Of a stretch of DNA of 64,000 bases, positions 33,889 through 41,565 are shown piece after piece. Position 1 is the first letter of the stretch; each line of letters starts with the position of its first letter. This DNA comes from an uncultured Bacteroidales bacterium (lineage in GTDB: Bacteria > Bacteroidota > Bacteroidia > Bacteroidales > Muribaculaceae): positions 40,452 to 104,451 of the forward strand of contig CACYVC010000003.1 in assembly GCA_902777835.1 (NCBI GenBank). The letters run 5' to 3'. Position numbers and translations under genes: made by a program. The notes beneath the pieces were generated by a model. The model saw only the letters and a list, made by a program, of their open reading frames with translations, did not search any database and was not told the DNA's origin.

Positions 33889-35988
33889 ATGGTAAAACGA
33901 ATTTATTTACTCTCAATGATGATGTGCCTCGCTCTAGGCGCCATGGCTGCGACCGAGACCAGAACCGCAACCTTCGACTTCAGTTCGCCTGAGGCACTAA
34001 CACAACTGGGACTGCCCACGCCCACTAGCAGTAATCCCACCTATCTTCAGAACAATATCACAGTGGGCGATATCACATTTGTCCCTGGCAGTAGTGCACC
34101 ACGCTCAACATTCTATCAGAATCAATACACTTTCTACACTACTAGCGGCAACACATTCTCGTTCCAAGCAGGCAGTGGAGCGACCATCAAGCGTGTCGAT
34201 TTCGACGGTTTCTACACCCAGCAGCGCTTTACAGCATCTCCTGCCGGTTTCGACTCAGGTAACTCCTATTGGAGCGGCTCTACCAGCAAGGTAACCTTTA
34301 CGGGCACTGGCGGCAACTCCTTGTTCTCGATGACTGTGACCTACGAGGTGGAAGTGTCAAACTATAACCCTTGTGACGTGAACCGCGACGGAGAAGTGAC
34401 AGTGGCGGATATTACTGCCTTGTATAACAATCTGCTCAACAACGACATGACCTTCTTTGACTCATGCGACGTTAACGGCGACGGCGAAATCACCAGCGCT
34501 GACATTACCATGATTTACAACTACCTACTCTCGGGCGCACAACCACCCACAGTGCCCATGCCCACCTTCAGCCATCCCTCGGGCACGGTGTTTAACACAC
34601 CAACTGAAGTGACGGTTACAGGTCCTGCCAATAGTCGAGTATATATCACTACCGATGGCAGCACTCCAAGCACTACACACTATCATGACAACGCATATGG
34701 CTCAATCACTGTGATGGTAGGCTTCAATATGACCCTCAAGGCTATTGCCGTAGTCGATGGTCAGTCAAGTGCCGTGGCAACAGCGGAGTATTCACTTGTT
34801 GAAGTGCCAGGCCCCACCTTCAACCCACCTTCAGGAACAGTGTTCCAAGGCTCTGGTTCGGTGACAATCACTGGCCCTTACGGCAGTATGATTTACTTCA
34901 CACTCGACGGAACGACTCCCACCACAAGCCACTATTACACTCACGGAAACTCGCCCTACACTATCGAGGAACTCGAAGTTGGAACTACAACCATCAAGGC
35001 TATAGCTGTCCTTAACGGAGTGGCAAGTCCAGTGATGACAGCCGTTTACACCGTGGAAGAAGTTACTAACAACAATATCAATGCCAACTGGCAAGAGACG
35101 GCCTTCAATATCCCCGAATCTGGCATTAAACCCACCACTTCTAGTGCCACTTACAACCAGGCTTGGCGCATTGAATACCCACACATCAACACAAGCTCTA
35201 ACTATATGGTTGTGGTACATGCTACAAACCCCTTAGGCATTTCGATGTCGCTGGAGCTTGACAAGAGCCAGCGTGCCAACCATTGGACATGCTACACCAT
35301 GCACAGTGGTCTTCCCAACAACAACGTGGGCCGTGTGACCAGCACTTTCCACCCCGACGAATGCGTTCCTACTGCCTATCAAGTAGCTCACAACGAGTAC
35401 ACAACAGGCAAATATACCACTAGCTGCACCAACCTTGACGGCAGCAACATGACCCTCTTTGCCCGCGGCCATATCTGCGCGTCGGAAGATCGCCAGACTA
35501 CTGAGGACCAGAATTATGACACATTCACCACCAGCAACATCCATCCACAGTATCAAGCCCACAATGCTGGCCTGTGGCAACGCATGGAGAGCAAGGTTCA
35601 GAACTGGGGTTACAACAACAACTTCCGCGATACACTCTACATCTGTAAGGGCGCCACAATTGGCAACGTAGTTCTCAACGGCACAACCACTTCTGGCACA
35701 ATTCCTAAATCGGAGGTATCAAACTTGTTTGGTGTTAACATCACTGGCACCCTCACCATTCCTCGCTACTGGTATATGGCAGTATTGCGACTGAAAAACG
35801 GTCAATACCAGGCAATGGCCTATTGGACCGAGCAAATCAATAGTTCGTGCAGTTCAACCACCTTGCAAAGCTGCATGATAACCATCGACGAGTTGGAGCA
35901 GAGGACAGGAATTGACTTCTTCTGCAACCTGCCCGACGACATTGAGGAACAAGTGGAAGCTACGCTCAACACCAGCATCTGGCAGTAG
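33889..35988 (+). CDS. Secreted DNA/RNA non-specific endonuclease with dockerin and two chitobiase-type domains
   Basis: 699 residues: signal peptide MVKRIYLLSMMMCLALGAMAA; beta-rich N-terminal domain (about 25-155); a complete type I dockerin (about 162-216) with two Ca-binding repeats, CDVNRDGEVTVADI and CDVNGDGEITSADI; two CHB_HEX_C-type domains (about 223-301 and 303-391) each with FSHPSGTVF or FNPPSGTVF and DGSTP/DGTTP; then the Endonuclease_NS domain (406-690) with ARGHICASEDR (catalytic His near 528) and TTSNIHPQYQAHNAGLWQRME. The usual DRGH reads ARGH. A dockerin in mid-protein is unusual. Confidence 0.88.
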   Translation: MVKRIYLLSMMMCLALGAMAATETRTATFDFSSPEALTQLGLPTPTSSNPTYLQNNITVGDITFVPGSSAPRSTFYQNQYTFYTTSGNTFSFQAGSGATIKRVDFDGFYTQQRFTASPAGFDSGNSYWSGSTSKVTFTGTGGNSLFSMTVTYEVEVSNYNPCDVNRDGEVTVADITALYNNLLNNDMTFFDSCDVNGDGEITSADITMIYNYLLSGAQPPTVPMPTFSHPSGTVFNTPTEVTVTGPANSRVYITTDGSTPSTTHYHDNAYGSITVMVGFNMTLKAIAVVDGQSSAVATAEYSLVEVPGPTFNPPSGTVFQGSGSVTITGPYGSMIYFTLDGTTPTTSHYYTHGNSPYTIEELEVGTTTIKAIAVLNGVASPVMTAVYTVEEVTNNNINANWQETAFNIPESGIKPTTSSATYNQAWRIEYPHINTSSNYMVVVHATNPLGISMSLELDKSQRANHWTCYTMHSGLPNNNVGRVTSTFHPDECVPTAYQVAHNEYTTGKYTTSCTNLDGSNMTLFARGHICASEDRQTTEDQNYDTFTTSNIHPQYQAHNAGLWQRMESKVQNWGYNNNFRDTLYICKGATIGNVVLNGTTTSGTIPKSEVSNLFGVNITGTLTIPRYWYMAVLRLKNGQYQAMAYWTEQINSSCSSTTLQSCMITIDELEQRTGIDFFCNLPDDIEEQVEATLNTSIWQ

Positions 35989-36019
35989 CTAACAAAAGAT
36001 ATTAAAATTAATAAATTTC

Positions 36020-36056
36020 AAAGTGCGAAGTGCATTGATGCTTCGCACTTTTTTTC
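36020..36056 (+). terminator. Terminator after the NS nuclease
   Basis: AAAGTGCGAAG pairs with CTTCGCACTTT around a ten-base loop; then TTTTT. Confidence 0.9.
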
Positions 36057-36247
36057 GTCATTATTATTTACTATATAACAAAAATTAAAATTTATATAAA
36101 TGCACATTTAATATAAAGTTTTCCAAAAAAATTTTTATCATACTGAATATCAAATATTTGATTTTTCTGCAAAACCAAAAAGTTTTCCAAAATGAAAATT
36201 TGTTGATAATTTTTTAAAAAAAATTTTGCCATTTATATAACCTTTTG

Positions 36248-36255
36248 TAGTTTTG
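36248..36255 (+). promoter_or_regulatory. Promoter -7 box for nrdD
   Basis: TAGTTTTG, exact TAnnTTTG; leader of about 109 bases before ATG 36371. Confidence 0.65.
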
Positions 36256-36280
36256 CAGTGCAATTAAAAAGAGACTATTA

Positions 36281-36304
36281 AAGCCCGAGAAATTGGGCTT
36301 TTTT
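36281..36304 (+). promoter_or_regulatory. Terminator-like hairpin inside the nrdD leader
   Basis: AAGCCCGA-GAAA-TTGGGCTT (eight pairs including one G-U, GNRA tetraloop) followed by TTTT. It is a complete intrinsic terminator between the nrdD promoter and start codon, so attenuation or a very short RNA is possible. No alternative antiterminator pairing was worked out. Confidence 0.65.
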
Positions 36305-36370
36305 ATACGCATCGACTATTGCATATTAACTTATACCTTATTTATATTATACACCTCTCTAATAGAATAT

Positions 36371-38578
36371 ATGATACAGACAGTAGTAAAACGTGACGGA
36401 CGAGTTGTTGGATACAACGAAGAAAAAATCAAGGCAGCAATACGCAAGGCCATGCTGGCGACCGAAGCGGGCGACGATGAGGCTCTGATTCAGCGCATCG
36501 CCGACCACATTGGCGCACGCGGCAAGGAGCAAATGAGCGTGGAAGGCATCCAAGATATGGTGGAGTTCGAATTGATGAAGAGCCCACGCAAGGAAGTGGC
36601 AAAGTGCTACATCAACTATCGCCACAAACGCAGTGTAGCCCGCAAGGCTAAAACCCGCGACATGTTCCTTGAAATCATCAATGCCAAGCACAACGATATC
36701 ACTCGCGAGAATGCCAACATGAACGCCGAGTCGCCCGCTGGAATGATGATGAAATTTGCCAGCGAGACAACAAAGCCATTCGTTGACGACTATCTGCTTA
36801 GCGACGAGGCCCGCGAAGCTGTTCAGTCTAACTTTCTACACATCCACGACAAGGACTACTACCCTACCAAGAGTCTAACTTGCGTGCAGCACCCGCTTGA
36901 CAAAATATTGAATGGCGGTTTCTGGGCAGGTCATGGCGAGTCTCGCCCAGCAAAGCGCATTGAGACTGCCAGCGTGCTGGCATGCATCTCGATGGAGACC
37001 GCTCAAAACGAGATGCACGGCGGACAAGCAATTCCCGCCTTCGACTTCTATCTGGCACCCTTCGTTCGCAAAGCCTTCATCGAGGAGATTAAAATTCTTG
37101 AGGACATCAACGGTGAAGACTACAAAGACATGTATGAGCAGAAAATTGACGATTACATCATCCGCCCTCTAGATGGTCTCAAGGGCCGCGAGCGTGCTCT
37201 GCAACACGCCATCAACCGCACCGCCAACCGCGTGCACCAGTCGATGGAGGCGTTCATCCACAATATGAACACCATCCACAGTCGTGGAGGCAACCAGGTG
37301 GTGTTCAGCTCCATCAACTATGGTACCGACACCAGCGCCGAAGGCCGCTGCATCATCCGCGAACTGCTTCACTCCACATGGGAAGGCGTGGGTAACGGTT
37401 CTACCGCCATCTTCCCCATCCAAATTTGGAAAAAGAAAAGCGGTGTAAGCTATCTGCCAGAAGACCCCAACTACGACCTCTACAAACTTGCATGCAAAGT
37501 CACTGCCCGCCGCTTCTTCCCCAACTTCGTGAACCTTGACGCAACCTACAACTACCATGAGAAGTGGGACATCAACGACCCCGAGCGCTACAAATATGAG
37601 GTAGCTACAATGGGATGCCGCACTCGCGTGTTTGAGAACCGCTTTGGCCCTAAAACGAGTATTGGCCGCGGCAACATCTCATTCTCTACTATCAACATCG
37701 TGCGCCTTGCTATCGAGTGTATGAAAATTGAAGACCAGCAGGAGCGCATCAAGGAGTTCTTCCACAAGCTCGACAACGTGCTCGACATCACTGCACGCCA
37801 GCTCGACGACCGCTTCAACTTCCAGAAGACCGCTATGGCTAAGCAGTTCCCGCTGCTGATGACACAACTGTGGAATGGTTGCGAGAACCTTAAGCCCAAC
37901 GAGACCATCGAGAGCGTAATCAACCAGGGCACTCTGGGCATTGGTTTCATTGGCCTTGCCGAGTGCCTTATCGCCCTCACAGGCAAGCACCATGGCGAGA
38001 GCAAGGAGAGTCAAGAACTCGGCTTGAAGATTATTGGTCACATGCGTGAGCGCATCAACGAGTTCTGCCAGCAGTACAAGCACAACTACAGCGTGCTCGC
38101 CACACCAGCCGAGGGTCTTGCAGGCAAGTTCACACGTCGCGACCGCAAAGACTTCGGTGAAATTCCAGGTGTCACCGACAAGATTTACTACACCAACAGT
38201 AACCATGTGCCTGTTTATTACAAGTGCAGCCCCAAGCACAAAGCCGAAGTTGAGGCGCCCTATCATGCACTCACTGGCGGCGGCCACATCTTCTATGTGG
38301 AGATTGACGGCGACGCCACCCACAACCCACAGGCAATCATGGACATCGTGGACCTGATGCACAAGTACAACATCGGGTACGGGTCGGTGAACCACAACCG
38401 CAACCGCTGCATGGACTGCGGCTACGAGGATGCCAGCGAGGATCTGCATGAGTGTCCAGAGTGTCACGGACACAACATCGACAAGCTGCAGCGCATCACG
38501 GGATACCTTGTGGGAACTACCGACCGATGGAACAGCGGCAAGCTGGCCGAACTCCACGACCGCGTGGTACATAAGTAG
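36371..38578 (+). CDS. nrdD: Anaerobic ribonucleoside-triphosphate reductase
   Basis: 735 residues from ATG 36371; a longer frame from 36293 crosses the leader terminator. Makes dNTPs without oxygen using a glycyl radical. Seen: N-terminal ATP-cone (VVKRDGRVVGYNEEKIKAAIRKAM), LTCVQHPLDKILNGGF, HGGQAIPAFDFYLAPFVRKAF, then the zinc site CMDCG...CPECH and the radical region RITGYLVGT. nrdG follows 71 bases on. Regulation may act through the leader hairpin. Confidence 0.96.
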   Translation: MIQTVVKRDGRVVGYNEEKIKAAIRKAMLATEAGDDEALIQRIADHIGARGKEQMSVEGIQDMVEFELMKSPRKEVAKCYINYRHKRSVARKAKTRDMFLEIINAKHNDITRENANMNAESPAGMMMKFASETTKPFVDDYLLSDEAREAVQSNFLHIHDKDYYPTKSLTCVQHPLDKILNGGFWAGHGESRPAKRIETASVLACISMETAQNEMHGGQAIPAFDFYLAPFVRKAFIEEIKILEDINGEDYKDMYEQKIDDYIIRPLDGLKGRERALQHAINRTANRVHQSMEAFIHNMNTIHSRGGNQVVFSSINYGTDTSAEGRCIIRELLHSTWEGVGNGSTAIFPIQIWKKKSGVSYLPEDPNYDLYKLACKVTARRFFPNFVNLDATYNYHEKWDINDPERYKYEVATMGCRTRVFENRFGPKTSIGRGNISFSTINIVRLAIECMKIEDQQERIKEFFHKLDNVLDITARQLDDRFNFQKTAMAKQFPLLMTQLWNGCENLKPNETIESVINQGTLGIGFIGLAECLIALTGKHHGESKESQELGLKIIGHMRERINEFCQQYKHNYSVLATPAEGLAGKFTRRDRKDFGEIPGVTDKIYYTNSNHVPVYYKCSPKHKAEVEAPYHALTGGGHIFYVEIDGDATHNPQAIMDIVDLMHKYNIGYGSVNHNRNRCMDCGYEDASEDLHECPECHGHNIDKLQRITGYLVGTTDRWNSGKLAELHDRVVHK

Positions 38579-38617
38579 TTCATAGTTATGAGTTATGAGT
38601 TCATAGTTATGAGTTTT
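38576..38617. repeat. Heptamer array (six units) after nrdD
   Basis: Starts at the TAG stop of nrdD: TAGTTCA, TAGTTAT, GAGTTAT, GAGTTCA, TAGTTAT, GAGTTTT. It uses the same words as the array after 10885 and the reverse complement of that at 25043. Confidence 0.8.
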
Positions 38618-38649
38618 AGCTATTACTAGTTATTCCTATTCTGTCACTT

Positions 38650-39141
38650 ATGGACAAGTTGCGTGTTTTACATATTGTGGAAGGCACAAGCGTGGATGGA
38701 CCAGGCTTGCGCACTTCCATTTACCTTGCCGGATGCCGCCATCACTGCCCTGGATGCCATAACCCAGAGTCGTGGAACATGGGCGGCGGTGAGGAGCGAT
38801 CGCTAGACGAACTGATGGAGGTCATCGCCTACAACGAGGCTCCTGTCACGTTCTCTGGTGGCGACCCGCTAGCACAGCCCGAGCCACTTGCCCACCTTAT
38901 CAACCGCATCAAGAATGAGTTAGGCTACAACGTGTGGTGCTACACTGGCTACACCTGGGAGCAGGTGAAGCAGCAACCAAAACTCATGGAAGCCGTAAAG
39001 CAACTCGATGTGCTAGTTGATAGTCCCTTTGTGCAGGCTCAGCGCGACACTCATCTGCGCTTCCGTGGAAGCGGCAACCAACGCTTAATTGACGTGAAGG
39101 CCACCCTTTCCAAGGGAGAGATAGTAAAGTGGAAAGACTAG
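38650..39141 (+). CDS. nrdG: Anaerobic ribonucleotide reductase-activating protein
   Basis: 163 residues. Radical SAM activase that makes the glycyl radical on NrdD. Seen: IVEGTSVDGPGLRTSIYLAGCRHHCPGCHNPESW with the CxxxCxxC iron-sulfur motif, then VTFSGGDPLAQPEP and the C-terminal DSPFVQAQRD and RFRGSGNQRLIDV. Full length; paired with nrdD. Confidence 0.96.
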   Translation: MDKLRVLHIVEGTSVDGPGLRTSIYLAGCRHHCPGCHNPESWNMGGGEERSLDELMEVIAYNEAPVTFSGGDPLAQPEPLAHLINRIKNELGYNVWCYTGYTWEQVKQQPKLMEAVKQLDVLVDSPFVQAQRDTHLRFRGSGNQRLIDVKATLSKGEIVKWKD

Positions 39142-39175
39142 CATCCAAGATTGAATAGGAGTTATCACAGGTCAC

Positions 39176-39212
39176 ACAAAAACCCCTCTGCCATCGAGGC
39201 AGAGGGGTTTTG
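39176..39212. terminator. Bidirectional terminator between nrdG and the DUF5689 gene
   Basis: AACCCCTCTGCC pairs with GGCAGAGGGGTT around ATCGA, with A and T runs on both sides; serves the convergent genes. Confidence 0.92.
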
Positions 39213-39240
39213 TATAGAATATTAATCAAAAAATACTAGA

Positions 39241-41517
39241 TTAATTTGGTTCCCACATGATGTTCCAGATTGCGACGCGGTCTTTGTTGCTTGTGCTGTT
39301 AGACACACCATCGGACCGGATTTCAATCATCACATCGCAGTTGATATTAAGCTCTTGACTGAAGTCATAGGCCGTGAGCTTGACAGCATCAGGCTTATTG
39401 ATTCTTATCGTCTTACCTGGCATCTCAATAGGATCGCCTGAAGTCATGTCCCAGAAATTAACAGTGAATGATACACCTGGATCGGTGAGCACATAGCCAT
39501 AGCTGAACGACAGTGTCTTGATTCCACCCTTAATAACTGGAGAGTAAAGAGCTCCCATTGGGCGACCTTGAGGACTATCCAATTTACCATTCAGGTGAAC
39601 TGCGTAAGCCCAATTGTCACTACCGTCGGCCTTCTTGCCAATCATAGAATAGATGGGAGCTGCATCGGTAGGACCGCCCTTGAGCAGGCCAGCATTATAA
39701 GCCACCCACCCCTTGGTAGAGTGCAACTCGCCAAAAGAGGTCTGTGAGGTTGGAGTTCCATCGTTCATAGTCTCGAAGTCGTCGATGGTCTGAAGCAATG
39801 CCTTGCCGCCAAACTTGAAGTTGTCGAGCTGCCAAGTGGTATAGTTGGCCTGTTGCTCTGATGTGTAACGGAATCCAATGCAATAGGTTCCATCAAACTC
39901 GCTCAAGTCAATTATTCCAGAGCCGACGAAATCTGATTGATCACCAACGGCTGCGGTAGCAAGTACTGCATCGAGTTTTATGAGCTCGGCAGTTGTTGGG
40001 TCATTAGTGGACATGAGGTAAACCTCAACGTTGTCGGTGCCACGATAATAGCGAACTTTGGTTTGGAAGCTCAACTCTTTTCTGCCAGCGTTCTTGATGT
40101 CGAGTGCTGGTGAAATGAGCCAAGTATCAAATGGAGGTTGAGTGCCTTTGTATCCGGTAACTGCTACGTATCCATTGTTATCAAATGTATCCATATACCA
40201 GTCTTTGTCGCCTTTAACCCTTGTCAGTTTCCATCCTTCAGGTATAGCGCCACCCTCAAATGGTTCAATAAGTTCAGTAACGCCACCAGTCATGATTGAA
40301 AGCTTATACTCATCGACTGAACCGCTGTTGTCGGTGATACCTGCCATACCCATAAAGGTGGCGAGAGTACCCTTAACCCAGATTTGAGTTCCAAGAAGCT
40401 CGGGGAAGTCTCTCAAGCTAGCGTCACGACGGAAGCTCGAGCCTTGTGGCAGAGCTACGGCGATACACTTGCTGTAGTCACGAATGTCAGCACTAGGAGC
40501 AATAATGAGAGTATTGTCGAGGGTGGTAGGAGCTTCCCACTCGATGTCTTCACTATCCCAAACCTCGGTAATGCCAGGAGCAACAGCGCCCACAATGTAG
40601 CCAGTTACCCAGCCTTTCTTGCCTGTGTTCTGGAGCTCGATAGCCTCAGTCACTGTCCATGGATCACTTGCGTAACCCTTAGTGTCGTTGTCGAAGCCCA
40701 TGCAGTCGTTAGTGTCGCGCAGATAAAGTCCCCATTTGTCGCTACCGGTCATGTAAAGGATACCTTGCACGTCGCCCTTGCCCAGAGGCAGTGGGTCGCC
40801 ACGGAAGTTGGCATAATTGCTGTTGTTAACACCCAGCACATTGCCTTCTTCGTCCTTGATGTTGCGGGTTGTTGACGAACCGCTCTCGCTATATGGTAGC
40901 TCACCGTCGGCACCTTCCCACTCCACATCGCGGATAACCACAAATTGACCCTGATATTTGAGCTGAGTCTCGGCGTCGCTGTGTCCTACCACATCGCCAA
41001 TCTCCACCTCTACAGGCTCAATTTTATCAAGATTGGGAAGGCCTTCGAGCTCGGCGTGCTCCTTGAATTGATCGAGGGTCATACGGCCAGCCTCCCACAC
41101 ACTTTGTGCGGCATACCACTCGGGTTTGCCAATGAGGTACTCACCATTGTACTTACCAATCCAGAAGTCCTTCATGCTGATTACGATTTCCTGACCTACA
41201 CGGTAGGTGTTGCAGATGCTGTTAGCATCGATAGAGATACCCAGACCTCCAGTCTCGTCCTGGATGTAGAGGTGCTTGTAGATGTTGCCCTCCTCATCGC
41301 TACTGGTCACCCATCCGTGGATGTAGGTCTCATCCTTGCAGGTGTCGATAAAGTTGCGACCGTCCTGCCAGTATTTAGCCTTGAATTCGGCTATTGTCAT
41401 GTTGGCTTGATGCTGGGCGTGAGGCACCACCATAGGTGGCGTGTCGAAATCTTCGTTACATCCCACAGCCACGAGCAAAAGCAACAATGCATTTAGGAAT
41501 AAATTAAAACGTTTCAT
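39241..41517 (-). CDS. DUF5689 surface lipoprotein
   Basis: 758 residues. Lipobox VAVGC (Cys near 20). N-terminal half has the DUF5689 pattern (TIAEFKAKYWQDG, YIHGWVTSSDEEGNIYKHLYIQDETGGLGISID, NDCMGFD); a DUF6359-like OB-type segment follows (TVTEAIELQNTGKKGWVTGYIVG); then two jelly-roll 'choice-of-anchor' domains (DTWLISPALDI and the C-terminal half). It lies directly downstream of a TonB receptor, so it is likely the surface partner that hands a ligand to it. Domain names are from memory of the families; ligand unknown. Confidence 0.82.
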   Translation of the reverse strand: MKRFNLFLNALLLLLVAVGCNEDFDTPPMVVPHAQHQANMTIAEFKAKYWQDGRNFIDTCKDETYIHGWVTSSDEEGNIYKHLYIQDETGGLGISIDANSICNTYRVGQEIVISMKDFWIGKYNGEYLIGKPEWYAAQSVWEAGRMTLDQFKEHAELEGLPNLDKIEPVEVEIGDVVGHSDAETQLKYQGQFVVIRDVEWEGADGELPYSESGSSTTRNIKDEEGNVLGVNNSNYANFRGDPLPLGKGDVQGILYMTGSDKWGLYLRDTNDCMGFDNDTKGYASDPWTVTEAIELQNTGKKGWVTGYIVGAVAPGITEVWDSEDIEWEAPTTLDNTLIIAPSADIRDYSKCIAVALPQGSSFRRDASLRDFPELLGTQIWVKGTLATFMGMAGITDNSGSVDEYKLSIMTGGVTELIEPFEGGAIPEGWKLTRVKGDKDWYMDTFDNNGYVAVTGYKGTQPPFDTWLISPALDIKNAGRKELSFQTKVRYYRGTDNVEVYLMSTNDPTTAELIKLDAVLATAAVGDQSDFVGSGIIDLSEFDGTYCIGFRYTSEQQANYTTWQLDNFKFGGKALLQTIDDFETMNDGTPTSQTSFGELHSTKGWVAYNAGLLKGGPTDAAPIYSMIGKKADGSDNWAYAVHLNGKLDSPQGRPMGALYSPVIKGGIKTLSFSYGYVLTDPGVSFTVNFWDMTSGDPIEMPGKTIRINKPDAVKLTAYDFSQELNINCDVMIEIRSDGVSNSTSNKDRVAIWNIMWEPN

Positions 41518-41565
41518 AGTGTATATCTTATTTTTGATTATTTCAATTATTATAAATGTGTGTCA

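Noticed and set aside
36293-36370. Longer N-terminus for NrdD
   Set aside because: It would begin inside the T run of the leader hairpin, and family members start at the ATP-cone.
37679-38572. 297-codon minus-strand frame opposite nrdD
   Set aside because: Antisense shadow caused by codon usage; hydrophobic low-complexity product with no family likeness.
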